Source: Chlamydiota bacterium (GTDB taxonomy: Bacteria > Chlamydiota > Chlamydiia > Chlamydiales > Parachlamydiaceae). Taken from it: a stretch of DNA of 64,000 bases. Every line of letters begins with the position of its first letter. The first letter of the stretch is position 1. Under the pieces are notes generated by a model. It was not told where the DNA came from. It was given only the letters and a program-made list of their open reading frames with translations, and searched no databases. The position numbers were made by a program, and so were the translations under genes. Below, in pieces: positions 7,811 to 16,375 of the stretch. The DNA is taken from contig JABDCW010000004.1 of the NCBI GenBank assembly GCA_013287905.1, forward strand, positions 17,163 through 81,162, read 5' to 3'.

Positions 7811-8894
7811 GATTCATCCACTCCAATCCCTGTTTTATTACTGCAGGATCAACAGGTGTACAATAGGCTCCATGAAAGGGGCATGCAGAGCCGATTGCAT
7901 CGATCATCACAAAGCGCGGCTGCCCTTTCAATGATTTTTTATCCATCATCATCGCATCGAGGATTTTTTCCAAGGGAAATGCACGTTTTAACCGAAGGGG
8001 CAGCTGGTAGCGTTTAAGGATTTGGATGATTTGTTCATGAGCGGAAAAGTCGAGAGTTTTTAACAGAGTGGCAATATAGCTTTCTACAGCAAGACCGATG
8101 GCAACAGCCTCGCCGTGAGGGACTGTGAACTCATGCAGTCGTTCCAGAGCATGGCCGATGGTGTGGCCAAAATTGAGCAAGCGGCGCTTTCCCGTCTCTT
8201 TTTCATCTTCCTGTACGATTTTCATTTTGATCATACAACTGTTGTAGATCACATGTTCCAGCGTTTTGGGATCGCGCGCCATGATCTGCTGAGAATGGGT
8301 ATCTAAATAATCAAACAGAGCCTGGTCCTGGATGAGTCCATGCTTAATGATTTCGACAATGCCATTTCGCATTTCCTGCGGCGATAGTGTTTGCAACAAA
8401 TTGGAGTCGATCCATATTTTTTTTGGCTGACAGACAGCTCCAATCATGTTTTTTCCGTAGGGAGTGTTTACCCCTGTTTTTCCTCCTATTGCAGCATCTA
8501 CCATCCCTAGCAATGATGTGGGGATGATGACATAAGGCACTCCCCTGCAATAGGTCGCTGCCAGATATCCGGCGAGATCTGAGACGACTCCTCCACCGAG
8601 CGCAATGATACATGAATCGCGTCCATATCCCGATTCGAGCAGGCGATCTTCCAGCATTTCCTTGTTGGCGCGTGTTTTATGTATCTCCCCTTCCGGAAAT
8701 GTGAGCAGTATAGTATCGAGATGAGACGAGACCATGCTGTTCTGCAAGGTTTTCCCATAAAGAGCTGCCAGGGATGGATGGGTAATGATGGCAAAACGGG
8801 AGCCCAGGGAGGCGATTTCTGCAATGAGCGGACGGGGATCAGCGATCACTCCCCTTTGGATAGTCACAGTGTCCATAATGTTGATCGCGTTCAT
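7791..8894 (-). CDS. aroB: 3-dehydroquinate synthase
   Basis: This 367-residue enzyme converts DAHP to 3-dehydroquinate, the second shikimate-pathway step, using NAD and a metal. The NAD-binding signature GGGVVSDLAGYLA and the following RGVPYVIIPTSLLGMVDAAIGGKTGVN region are intact, as is the metal-ligand motif NFGHTIGHALE. The length is normal for the family. AAGGTG lies 5-10 bases before the ATG at 8894. It is the first gene of a two-gene operon with aroDE. The other aro genes of the chlamydial cluster are not next to it here. Confidence 0.96.
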   Translation of the reverse strand: MNAINIMDTVTIQRGVIADPRPLIAEIASLGSRFAIITHPSLAALYGKTLQNSMVSSHLDTILLTFPEGEIHKTRANKEMLEDRLLESGYGRDSCIIALGGGVVSDLAGYLAATYCRGVPYVIIPTSLLGMVDAAIGGKTGVNTPYGKNMIGAVCQPKKIWIDSNLLQTLSPQEMRNGIVEIIKHGLIQDQALFDYLDTHSQQIMARDPKTLEHVIYNSCMIKMKIVQEDEKETGKRRLLNFGHTIGHALERLHEFTVPHGEAVAIGLAVESYIATLLKTLDFSAHEQIIQILKRYQLPLRLKRAFPLEKILDAMMMDKKSLKGQPRFVMIDAIGSACPFHGAYCTPVDPAVIKQGLEWMNHVMCRH

Positions 8895-8934
8895 AACACC
8901 TTAGAGCCTGTTCAAAATCTTTCTAATTTTTAAA

Positions 8935-9019
8935 TAAACTACCACAGAGGGCACAGAAAACACAGAGGTGTGTGTGTTTTCACTCTGTGATTTCTGTGGG
9001 CTCTGTGGTAGTTTTAATG
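8935..9019. repeat. CACAGAG-type hairpin repeat
   Basis: An inverted repeat with arms of the ACTACCACAGAGGGCACAG type and a short loop, related to the elements at 219-445, 23750-23959 and 31618-31836. It lies upstream of aroB. Confidence 0.8.
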
Positions 9020-9110
9020 ATGAATGTATCTCCATTAAAGTTTTTAGGCAAAGTAAATTTCGGAGGGTTGTCTATTTAAAAGATTATGAACAGGCTCTAA
9101 GACACCAATT

Positions 9111-9241
9111 ACAAGATAACGACAAAAGGGACAATAAAGACATTAAGGACGCCAATTAGAGACCTTAACGACCAAATTTTACTGTCGTTACTGTCCCTAA
9201 TTGGTGTCCTTAATGTCTTTATTGTCCCTTCTGTCCTTTGT
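9111..9241. repeat. Hairpin repeat with 31-bp near-perfect arms
   Basis: The arms 9128-9158 and 9198-9228 (GGGACAATAAAGACATTAAG type) are reverse complements with one mismatch, and the outer bases also pair. The element lies just behind the stop codon of the 9255-9665 gene, so it could act in termination. Confidence 0.85.
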
Positions 9242-9254
9242 ACTCTTTTAGAGC

Positions 9255-9665
9255 TTAGCTGACTTTGCGTTTTTTCATTTTTTTGCCAAGATGCTGTTCG
9301 GCATAGGCATACATATCTTCGATATGGATGACCCAGGCTGCACCTTTGCGGTGAGACTTGAGTTGCCCTACGCGAGTCGCATAATAGATTTTTTGCGCCG
9401 GAACGCTTAGCAATTGAGAAACTTGAGCGATCGAATGAAACCCTTCTTTTGGATCGAACAGAAGTTTACCATCAAACATAGATTTCGAACGGGAATACTT
9501 TTGTTTGCGATATTCTTCTAAATCATCTAAATGAATTGTCCACCTGGTGGTTTCTTTACTTGCTTTTAATTTGTTTAACTTAATAGCAACATAAATTGCT
9601 TGTCTTGTTACATCATTTAATCTTGCAGCTTCAGTGATTGAAACTAATTTATTCTTATCTTTCAT
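9255..9665 (-). CDS. Tandem helix-turn-helix DNA-binding protein
   Basis: This 136-residue protein contains two copies of an excisionase/MerR-like winged helix-turn-helix. The first is at about residues 7-55 (SITEAARLNDVTRQAIY ending in WTIHLDDLEEY). The second is at about 76-128 (SIAQVSQLLSVPAQKIYYA ending in WVIHIEDMYAY). Each unit pairs a recognition helix with a basic wing. The C-terminus is Lys-rich. The design recalls the chlamydial developmental repressor EUO, but I cannot prove orthology and the protein is shorter than EUO as I know it. It is a single gene with AAGGG before the start, flanked downstream by a hairpin repeat. It probably acts as a transcription factor. Confidence 0.75.
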   Translation of the reverse strand: MKDKNKLVSITEAARLNDVTRQAIYVAIKLNKLKASKETTRWTIHLDDLEEYRKQKYSRSKSMFDGKLLFDPKEGFHSIAQVSQLLSVPAQKIYYATRVGQLKSHRKGAAWVIHIEDMYAYAEQHLGKKMKKRKVS

Positions 9666-9969
9666 TTTAAATGCCCTTATTTGGTTTTAGCGTAATAAAC
9701 CGTAAGATTATCCTTAAGATCTGATACGCATGATTATAATGAACTACATTATATATATTTATCTATTTTCTTACAACTACTAATTGCAACTTTATTTTAA
9801 TATGAATATTTCCACTATGGAAAACGTGGTCATAACTAATTAAATTTTAATTGCTTACAAGTTTAAACAAATTCTTTTTAATGATTACCCGGATGCGCAT
9901 CTTGACAAAATTCTGAAATTCCCATAGCATCACAAACCTGATTATCTAATTATCTTAAGAGAGGAAGCT
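9666..9969. promoter_or_regulatory. Divergent AT-rich promoter region
   Basis: This spacer separates the HTH gene (minus strand) from potA (plus strand). It contains TTGACA at 9902-9907 followed, after 17 bases, by a weak TAGCAT (9925-9930), 40 bases before the potA start. No gene or repeat is seen in the rest. Confidence 0.4.
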
Positions 9970-11133
9970 TTGACGATAACTGACCATATTGTCTTTAAAA
10001 ACATCACAAAAAAATATAGCGGCAGTACAACCTTAAATGATGTTTCTTTCAGCATTAAAAAGGGGGAATTTTTTTCCCTTTTAGGTCCAAGCGGTTGCGG
10101 AAAAACGACTTTGCTGCGTCTCCTTGCAGGATTTGAAAAACCAGACTCCGGCACCATTCTTCTGGATGGCAATGAGATCACACACATTACAGCCAATCAA
10201 CGGCCGATTAATACAGTGTTTCAAAATTATTCCCTCTTTCCCCACTTGTCGATCTGGGAAAATATTGCGTTTGGCTTACGCATAGCCAAGTGTCCGCGGG
10301 ATGAGATGCAGGATAAGGTCGAAAAGATGTTAAAGCTCATCCAAATGAGCGATCATGCACATAAAATGCCCGATTCGATAAGCGGCGGACAAAAGCAGCG
10401 CGTAGCCATTGCCAGGGCCTTGATCAATCAACCGCAAATTTTATTATTGGATGAACCGCTGGCTGCGCTGGACCTTAAATTGCGCCAAAAGATGTTGATC
10501 GACCTTGACCGCATCCATGATGAGGTGGGGATCACGTTTATTTTCGTCACCCATGACCAGACAGAGGCTTTAGGTGTCAGCGACCGCATTGCTGTCTTAC
10601 AAAAAGGATCTCTTGAGCAGATCGGGACCCCTGTTGAGATTTACGAAACACCAAAAAGCACCTTTGTGGCCGATTTTATTGGAGATACGAACTTCTTCAA
10701 TGGGACCATTGTGCAGCAAAGTGAAATTTCACCGGTCGATTATTGCCTGTTAGACATAGCACAATTTTCCCCAATCCTTTGCTTTAACGACAAAAAAAGC
10801 ATCGAAACAGCTCCTAAGTCTGCTGTTGAAACCGCTGCCTTTAAATTAAAACAGGGCGATGCTGTAATTTTAAGCATCCGTCCGGAAAAAATTCAGATTT
10901 CCCGTGAAAAACCGCAAAAAAACAACTTGCACAACCTATTCTCAGGAACAATTGAGACGATCGTTTACAAAGGGGACCACACACATTTTGAAATCAATGT
11001 TTCTGGAAGAAAGATTCTCGTGACACGCCAGCACAGGCATTTTCTATTAGACGAAGTTCCATTTACATGGGATGAAACCGTTTGGCTCTGGTGGCATGCG
11101 GATGACGGATTTATGTTAGAAGTAACGCCATGA
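9970..11133 (+). CDS. potA: Spermidine/putrescine ABC transporter ATPase
   Basis: This is the ATP-binding subunit of a polyamine importer, 387 residues long. It has Walker A GPSGCGKTT at 39-47, the signature SGGQKQR at 138-144 and Walker B ILLLDEP at about 157-163. A C-terminal TOBE-type regulatory region follows from about residue 235, with an insertion-like stretch at about 265-290. The start is TTG at 9970, with GAGGAAG directly upstream at 9961-9967; no better ATG exists nearby. It is the first gene of a compact potABCD operon, with a 4-base overlap to potB. The presence of PotD downstream supports polyamines as substrate over other members of the same ABC family. Confidence 0.94.
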   Translation: MTITDHIVFKNITKKYSGSTTLNDVSFSIKKGEFFSLLGPSGCGKTTLLRLLAGFEKPDSGTILLDGNEITHITANQRPINTVFQNYSLFPHLSIWENIAFGLRIAKCPRDEMQDKVEKMLKLIQMSDHAHKMPDSISGGQKQRVAIARALINQPQILLLDEPLAALDLKLRQKMLIDLDRIHDEVGITFIFVTHDQTEALGVSDRIAVLQKGSLEQIGTPVEIYETPKSTFVADFIGDTNFFNGTIVQQSEISPVDYCLLDIAQFSPILCFNDKKSIETAPKSAVETAAFKLKQGDAVILSIRPEKIQISREKPQKNNLHNLFSGTIETIVYKGDHTHFEINVSGRKILVTRQHRHFLLDEVPFTWDETVWLWWHADDGFMLEVTP

Positions 11134-11999
11134 CAATAACAAACAAAGAGTGGATGATCACTCTGCCTTCTTTAACAGCTTTAACTGTATTTTTTGTCGT
11201 GCCAGCCCTGATTATATTTGCCTATGCATTTAGAACGGAAGGGACCTTTGCGGGAGAAGAACCGGGATGGTCTTTACACGCCATTCGCAGTTTAAGCGAC
11301 GTCAATTATTATTTCTTGATTGCACGGACGTTTTTGATCAGCGGCCTTGCGACAATAGGCTGCCTGCTGCTCGCGATTCCGGTCGGCTATCAGCTGGCGG
11401 TCATCTCTAAACGTGCGGCAAAGGCGCTCATTATACTTTTCGTCCTCCCCTTCTGGACAAGTTTTCTCATCCGGATCTTTGCCTGGAAAATTCTTTTGCA
11501 CCCGGAAGGGTATATCAAGCAGATCCTTGTTTTCCTTCACCTCGCAGATCCCCATTCGACTTTGCTTTATAATCAGACCGCCGTATTACTCGTCATGATC
11601 TACACATATATCCCTTTTGCCATTTTCCCCATCTATGCGGCCGCTTCTAAATTTAATTTTCAATTGATCGAAGCTGCCATGGATCTTGGCGCATCGCAAA
11701 CGAAAAGCTTTTTTAAAGTATTTATCCCAGGGGTCAGCAAGGGCATATGGACAGGAGCTCTCATGGTATTTATCGCGACCATTGGCGCCTATGTGATCCC
11801 CGATTTGATTGGCGGGGTCAACAGCGAAATGATCGGGAATAAAATTGCCGGGCGGATTTTTGTCGATCAGGATCTTCCTCAGGCGAGCGCGTTATCTCTT
11901 TTGCTTGTCGCAATTGTCCTTCTTCCCCTGATGATCACCACATTTATTTCGTCCTTTCGTCCCAAGAGGATTGAAGCCGAAGCCAGGAACAAAGAATGA
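11130..11999 (+). CDS. potB: Spermidine/putrescine ABC transporter permease
   Basis: This 289-residue inner-membrane permease has six predicted helices and belongs to the PotB/PotH type. The EAA loop that contacts PotA is visible as EAAMDLGASQTKSFFKVFIP at about residues 181-200. A hydrophobic helix follows the short cytoplasmic N-terminus. Its ATG overlaps the potA stop in ATGA, and its own end overlaps potC by four bases, so the operon is translationally coupled. It pairs with PotC to form the channel. Confidence 0.93.
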   Translation: MTITNKEWMITLPSLTALTVFFVVPALIIFAYAFRTEGTFAGEEPGWSLHAIRSLSDVNYYFLIARTFLISGLATIGCLLLAIPVGYQLAVISKRAAKALIILFVLPFWTSFLIRIFAWKILLHPEGYIKQILVFLHLADPHSTLLYNQTAVLLVMIYTYIPFAIFPIYAAASKFNFQLIEAAMDLGASQTKSFFKVFIPGVSKGIWTGALMVFIATIGAYVIPDLIGGVNSEMIGNKIAGRIFVDQDLPQASALSLLLVAIVLLPLMITTFISSFRPKRIEAEARNKE

Positions 12000-12763
12000 A
12001 ACGAAATCGCCTTTGCTTCTGGATAACAGTTGCTGTTCTTATGTTCCTCTACCTTCCTATTCTTATCCTGATCGTCTATTCCTTTAATGATTCCCGTTTT
12101 AGCAGCGAATGGTCAGGCTTTACATTGAAGTGGTATGAAAAATTATGGAACGATCTTGACCTATGGGAATCTCTAAGCAACTCTATTGTCATTGCCATTT
12201 GCGCGACAATTGTCTCATGCATCATTGGAACATCCGCTGCCTTTGCTTTACACCTGTACCGCAGCAAACTGCAGACCGTCCATTACGCTCTTGTCTATAC
12301 CCCCTTGATCATGCCCGATATTTTAATGGGCGTCAGCCTTTTGTTGTTTTTTATCGCTTTTAGCTTTCCCCTTGGCTTATTTACGATTTTCATTGCTCAT
12401 ACCATATTTTGTGTGAGCTATGTCACCATGGTGATGCGATCGAAACTGCAAAATTTCGATTTTACTCTTGTAGAGGCCGCTCAGGACTTAGGTGCTACTT
12501 CCTGGGTAATTATGCGCAGAATTTTCATTCCTTTATTGAGCCCCGGCCTCGCTTCTGCTGCATTATTGGCTTTTATGCTTTCGATCGATGACTTTGTCAT
12601 CACCTATTTTGTCGCAGGGCATGGGGTGTCAACGTTGCCGATCTATATTTATGGCATGATGAAATTTGGTTCTACACCAGTGGTAAACGCTCTTTCTGTC
12701 GTCATTTTATTTGCCACTTTTATCATTATTTTAGCGACCCATCGCTTATCGAAGGATGACTAA
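11996..12763 (+). CDS. potC: Spermidine/putrescine ABC transporter permease
   Basis: This is the second permease of the importer, 255 residues, with predicted membrane helices and an EAA loop (EAAQDLGATSWVIMRRIFIP) matching that of PotB. The ending SIDDFVITYFVAG is typical of PotC-type permeases. It overlaps potB by four bases and is immediately followed by potD, whose ATG begins at the next base after the stop. Confidence 0.93.
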   Translation: MKRNRLCFWITVAVLMFLYLPILILIVYSFNDSRFSSEWSGFTLKWYEKLWNDLDLWESLSNSIVIAICATIVSCIIGTSAAFALHLYRSKLQTVHYALVYTPLIMPDILMGVSLLLFFIAFSFPLGLFTIFIAHTIFCVSYVTMVMRSKLQNFDFTLVEAAQDLGATSWVIMRRIFIPLLSPGLASAALLAFMLSIDDFVITYFVAGHGVSTLPIYIYGMMKFGSTPVVNALSVVILFATFIIILATHRLSKDD

Positions 12764-13795
12764 ATGAGATTTTTTACAGCCTTACTTTTGCTGCTTTGTC
12801 TTGTCATTCTTAACTCTTGCGATTCGAAGGGAGGGCCGCAACTTCATATGTTGACCTGGAGCGGGTATCTGCAGCCTGAGGTCATTGAAGACTTTGAAGA
12901 AAAGTATCAATGTCGTGTGGTCATCGACACTTATGATTCGAACGAGTCGATGTATGCAAAATTAACCTTAGGGGCTTCCCATTACGATCTTATTTTTCCA
13001 AGTAATTATTTCTTGGAGTTGCTGAATGAACGGGGCATGCTGCAAACGGTCGATTACTCAAAAATTCCCAACGGGAAAAATTTAGATCCCAGGTATATGA
13101 AAAAGTTAGGGCCCGATTTGCAGGCTCTTGGCGTTCCTTATACGACAACCTCGGCTGGAATCGGCTACCGCAAAGACAAGATGCAAAACCCCATTGATTC
13201 CTGGGGCGTTTTCGGCAATCCGGCATATAAAGGGCGAATGACGATGTTAAATGATATGCGGGAAACCCTTGGCGCTGCATTGCTATTCTTGGGGTATAAG
13301 GCCAATACGACTGATCCTGCTGAAATCACAGAAGCTGCCGACCTTCTTATCACATGGAAAAAGAATTTGGCTAAGTTTGAAAATGAACAATATAAATCGG
13401 GAATTGCCAGCAGTGAATATTTGGTCATTCAAGGGTATAATGGCGATATTTTGCAAGTGATCAGGGAAAATCCCAAAATTGGTTTTGTTTACCCGAAAGA
13501 AGGAATTACCATTACCTTTGATTTTATCGCCATCCCAAAAGCAAGTCAGAATCCCGAACTTAGCTATCTTTTCATCAACTATTTGTTGGAGCCGGATGTG
13601 GCATATGAGCATATGGAATTTTCCTCTTTCTTTAGCCCCAATACGGCTGCTTATCCCCTTCTTCCAGAGGAATTACGAGAAAACCCTGCTTTCTTTATGC
13701 CGGAATCTGTACTGGAAAAGGCAGAACTCATCCGCTATCTGGGAGTGCAGGGAAAGTTGTATAACCGGGCCTGGGACCGCGTGAAAAATGAATAA
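12764..13795 (+). CDS. potD: Polyamine-binding lipoprotein
   Basis: This 343-residue solute-binding protein is of the PotD/PotF class. The N-terminus is a lipoprotein signal peptide with a hydrophobic core and lipobox LNSC (Cys about residue 19), so it should be anchored in the outer leaflet of the inner membrane. The sequence continues with the family start LTWSGYLQPEVIEDFE and contains DLIFPSNYF and the aromatic-rich ligand-binding segments. It closes the potABCD operon. Import of spermidine or putrescine from the host cytosol is the likely role, inferred from the complete gene set. Confidence 0.92.
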   Translation: MRFFTALLLLLCLVILNSCDSKGGPQLHMLTWSGYLQPEVIEDFEEKYQCRVVIDTYDSNESMYAKLTLGASHYDLIFPSNYFLELLNERGMLQTVDYSKIPNGKNLDPRYMKKLGPDLQALGVPYTTTSAGIGYRKDKMQNPIDSWGVFGNPAYKGRMTMLNDMRETLGAALLFLGYKANTTDPAEITEAADLLITWKKNLAKFENEQYKSGIASSEYLVIQGYNGDILQVIRENPKIGFVYPKEGITITFDFIAIPKASQNPELSYLFINYLLEPDVAYEHMEFSSFFSPNTAAYPLLPEELRENPAFFMPESVLEKAELIRYLGVQGKLYNRAWDRVKNE

Positions 13796-13807
13796 TCAGG
13801 AGGAAAC

Positions 13808-14146
13808 ATGGGACTATCAGGACTAGGGGCTGCATCCAAGGCATTGCTCCTCTGGAATGCCGATTCTTTATTAGAACGTGCAACGAGATTGAATGATTAT
13901 GCTGTGGTATTCCATGCAGATCGAATCGCTTTTGCAAGAGACAGCTTATATTTTAGCATTGCCCTAACGGCGGCGACAGAGTATGTACCTTATCCGGTTT
14001 TGCGTCCTCTGTGTACTGTTGCGACATTGGGGGTGTCAACCTACTTTGCTAAAAGATTATACGATGAGACTCAGAGATTGCAGGATATTTTTATTGCCCG
14101 AGTGCTTACTGACGGGCAGGCGTTTAGAGGGTATTATCTTTATTAA
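13808..14146 (+). CDS. Small membrane-associated protein of unknown function
   Basis: This 112-residue protein starts 12 bases after potD with a very strong AGGAGG at about 13799-13804, so it may be co-transcribed with the transporter. A moderately hydrophobic region at about residues 46-80 could form one or two membrane segments. The rest is amphipathic and helical. I recognise no family. A role linked to polyamine uptake is possible only by position. Confidence 0.55.
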   Translation: MGLSGLGAASKALLLWNADSLLERATRLNDYAVVFHADRIAFARDSLYFSIALTAATEYVPYPVLRPLCTVATLGVSTYFAKRLYDETQRLQDIFIARVLTDGQAFRGYYLY

Positions 14147-14160
14147 CACTTCACTTTTAT

Positions 14161-14174
14161 TACCAAATTTGGTA
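14161..14174. promoter_or_regulatory. Perfect 14-bp palindrome, possible toxin-antitoxin operator
   Basis: TACCAAATTTGGTA is an exact inverted repeat 10 bases before the start of the RelE-like gene. Toxin-antitoxin operons are usually autoregulated through such sites, which supports an operator role here. Confidence 0.5.
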
Positions 14175-14184
14175 CGATGAAGTT

Positions 14185-14541
14185 ATGAGCGATAAATTAG
14201 AAGTAGATTTTTACCAAGAGCCAAATGGAAATGAACCAGTTAAGAAGTGGCTCAAAAGTCTGGATAAAAATACTAGGTTAATTATAGGAGAGGATTTAAA
14301 GAGAGTCCAGCATCGTTGGCCCTTAGGAATGCCGCTCGTTCGCAGCCTATCCCATGGATTATGGGAATTAAGGAGCACGTTACCTAATAGAATATCAAGA
14401 ATAATTTTTATTATGCATGGAAATAAAATTGTTTTGTTGCACGGGTTTATAAAAAAAACAGAAGAAACACCAAAACAAGATAAAGAACTAGCCACATACA
14501 GGGCTAAAAATGTACGTGAGGCAGGGTATGGGAAAAAATAA
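14185..14541 (+). CDS. RelE/HigB-type toxin (phage Gp49-like)
   Basis: This 118-residue protein belongs to the RelE/ParE toxin superfamily, Gp49/HigB branch. The family features are the DFYQEPNGNEPVKKWL start, a central helix pair, LWELRS and the RIIFIMHGNKIVLLHGFIKKTEETP strand block. Such toxins cleave mRNA on the ribosome. The downstream XRE-type gene overlaps by 14 bases, giving the toxin-first order typical of HigBA-like modules. The residues are intact as far as I can judge, so it may be active. It is probably autoregulated through the palindrome just upstream. Confidence 0.82.
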   Translation: MSDKLEVDFYQEPNGNEPVKKWLKSLDKNTRLIIGEDLKRVQHRWPLGMPLVRSLSHGLWELRSTLPNRISRIIFIMHGNKIVLLHGFIKKTEETPKQDKELATYRAKNVREAGYGKK

Positions 14542-14818
14542 AAGGCACAATTATATAGGTTCCAGTTTAGATGAATTCTTAAAGGAAGAAGGGATTCTAG
14601 AACACTGTGAAGGGGTTGGAGCAAAATATGCTTTTACTATGCAGTTGAAAGATGAAATGGAAAAACAAGCCATCAGCAAGGAAGAGCTCGCTGACAGAAT
14701 GCATACTAGCAGGTCAGCCGTAGACCGTATTTTAGATCCAAATAAACCCTCAACTCTAAGATCATTTTACAAAGCTGCAATAGCTATTGGAAGACCTCTC
14801 AAAATATCGCTGGGTTAA
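14528..14818 (+). CDS. XRE-family antitoxin
   Basis: This 96-residue protein has a C-terminal helix-turn-helix of XRE type at about residues 40-85 (ISKEELADRMHTSRSAVDRIL). It is the partner of the overlapping RelE-like toxin: it should neutralise the toxin and repress the operon. The start at 14528 is preferred because GAGG precedes it; a longer reading from 14510 lies further inside the toxin gene. Confidence 0.82.
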   Translation: MGKNKRHNYIGSSLDEFLKEEGILEHCEGVGAKYAFTMQLKDEMEKQAISKEELADRMHTSRSAVDRILDPNKPSTLRSFYKAAIAIGRPLKISLG

Positions 14819-14834
14819 ATGCACAGAAGACGCT

Positions 14835-15581
14835 CTATTCTTTAATGCTTTTCTCATACGCATCGAGCTGCTGCTTGCGGATAACAAGACGGCTGTCTGC
14901 ATCGATGATTTCTTTCGCCTGTTTTAAGAACAGTTGGCTTTCTTCCCTGTTGTCAGCGCTTAGCGCCTTAGCCAATCTAAGGTAAGCTCCAGAGAGCCAA
15001 ACATTGATAAAAAAGGAATCGATTTGGGAGGCACGCTCTTTAATGACAGCAATACCCTGCAAGCTCATCATCTTGCCGGCCTCTTTTTTCCCGTTTCGAT
15101 ACATGGCATCTCCGAGATGAGCCATCCAATCCCCTTTTTCAGGAGTCTCTTTGGGATAGAGATCCACTGCTTTTCTATACTCCATTTCCGCAGATGCATA
15201 GTCATTGAGCAAGATTGCCGAAGTGGCATTTAAGAAGTGGATCAGGTAGAGACGGTCCAACAGACCGTACGTTTTTGCAATTTCAAACATCTCTTCTGCC
15301 TCTTTTTTTACAAAGATCGCATAAATTTTGTCTTCCGTCTTATAGAAGAGATGCTTCCATGAGAGTAAACGCCCTGTTAAACTTTCGATCATGTTTGCAT
15401 AATCATGCTCTTCCGCAAAGCGCACAATAGCCTGATTGTAGAGATTGATGGCTTGCAGGCTTTTCCCTTCCTCTCTGAGAATGTCCGCTTCATTTTGGTA
15501 TTCTTTGGGGGTGGAGGCAAGCGAGACGGAAGCGGCAAAGAGCAGGAATGCACCAATTATGGCTTTTAATGAGTCAAACAT
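14835..15581 (-). CDS. Exported TPR-like protein
   Basis: This 248-residue protein has a cleavable signal peptide (hydrophobic core GAFLLFAASVSLA, cleavage near residue 22). The mature part is made of helix pairs resembling tetratricopeptide repeats, for example YQNEADILREEGKSLQAINLYNQA read in two steps, and DYASAEMEYRKAVDLYP. It is therefore probably a periplasmic or outer-membrane-associated scaffold. GGAG precedes the start. It is a single gene convergent with the toxin-antitoxin pair, ending only 16 bases from it. Its binding partner is unknown. Confidence 0.7.
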   Translation of the reverse strand: MFDSLKAIIGAFLLFAASVSLASTPKEYQNEADILREEGKSLQAINLYNQAIVRFAEEHDYANMIESLTGRLLSWKHLFYKTEDKIYAIFVKKEAEEMFEIAKTYGLLDRLYLIHFLNATSAILLNDYASAEMEYRKAVDLYPKETPEKGDWMAHLGDAMYRNGKKEAGKMMSLQGIAVIKERASQIDSFFINVWLSGAYLRLAKALSADNREESQLFLKQAKEIIDADSRLVIRKQQLDAYEKSIKE

Positions 15582-15769
15582 AAGGCTCCATTTATATTAA
15601 AATTGAGGATAACCAACGAAAGTATATTGACAGTGTAGCTTAGAAGTCAAGATCAATGGAATGAAAATCAGCAATTCCCGCCAATAAAGTTTTTGATTAA
15701 ATTTTTTGGGATAAGCTAGTTTTTCGTTATAAATGTTTATTGCTGAATGACTTTAAACTATTTAACGCA

Positions 15770-15852
15770 GAGGCGCAAAGTCGCAAAGACGCAGAGTAAC
15801 CGAAAACTATGGCATCTCCGCGTCTCTGCGACTTTGCGCCTCTGCGTTAAAT
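15770..15852. repeat. GCAGAGGCGCAAAG-type hairpin
   Basis: The arms starting TTTAACGCAGAGGCGCAAAG and ending in its reverse complement enclose a short loop of about 20 bases. The same motif family recurs at 50320-50485 and, decayed, at 34259-34337. The rest of the gap 15582-15968 holds no gene I can support. Confidence 0.88.
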
Positions 15853-15968
15853 ATTTGCATCATTACTTCCTAGATGATATTTAGGGGGATTTTTTTGGTG
15901 CACCATCGAGCGAACATATAATATCACATACTCTTGTTGTTTTAAGGGAAATTGCTTGAATGAAGATT

Positions 15969-16187
15969 TTAAGAAAGCATGGCAGAGCAGCAATCATCGT
16001 GATGGCATTCATCGATAAGGTCTTTTGCACCGTCTAAAAGATAGGATGCTAAAGAAACATCCCCTTCATAAGACATTTCCACCTGGAGTTTTCCATCAAC
16101 TGAAGACGCATCGCATGTAATTAAAACATAGCAGAGATGTTTTTTTGCCAAAGCGGCCTTAATTGATTCTTCACGCTTGTGTTGCAT
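15969..16187 (-). CDS. Small Cys/His-tailed protein
   Basis: This 72-residue protein is of unknown function. A very good GGAGG lies 6 bases before the ATG, so I regard it as real. The C-terminal segment is rich in potential metal ligands (DECHHDDCCSAML), and two further cysteines lie in LCYVLITCDAS. A role in metal binding or redox is possible, but nothing more can be said from sequence. Confidence 0.6.
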   Translation of the reverse strand: MQHKREESIKAALAKKHLCYVLITCDASSVDGKLQVEMSYEGDVSLASYLLDGAKDLIDECHHDDCCSAMLS

Positions 16188-16321
16188 TATTCCTCCATAA
16201 AGGGATGAAAACGATTATTTTCTTCGATAATTTATGTTTTTTTCTTCTAAATTTTCACATTACTCGATTTGACATTTATTACCAAGATAAAATGGTTACC
16301 AAAATAGTTTAAAAAAAACAA

Positions 16322-16350
16322 TTGTCATTACTAAGGAAATATATTATAAT
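16322..16350 (+). promoter_or_regulatory. Strong sigma-70 type promoter
   Basis: TTGTCA (16322-16327), a 17-base spacer and a perfect TATAAT (16345-16350) lie 25 bases before the ATG at 16376. This should drive the M20-aminotransferase-AstA operon. Confidence 0.7.
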
Positions 16351-16375
16351 AGTATTATGAGGCAGTTGCAAGAGT

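Noticed and set aside
9255..9665. Phage excisionase, as evidence for a prophage
   Set aside because: The helix-turn-helix is of that type, but no integrase, attachment site or phage gene is nearby; a chlamydial regulator is more likely.
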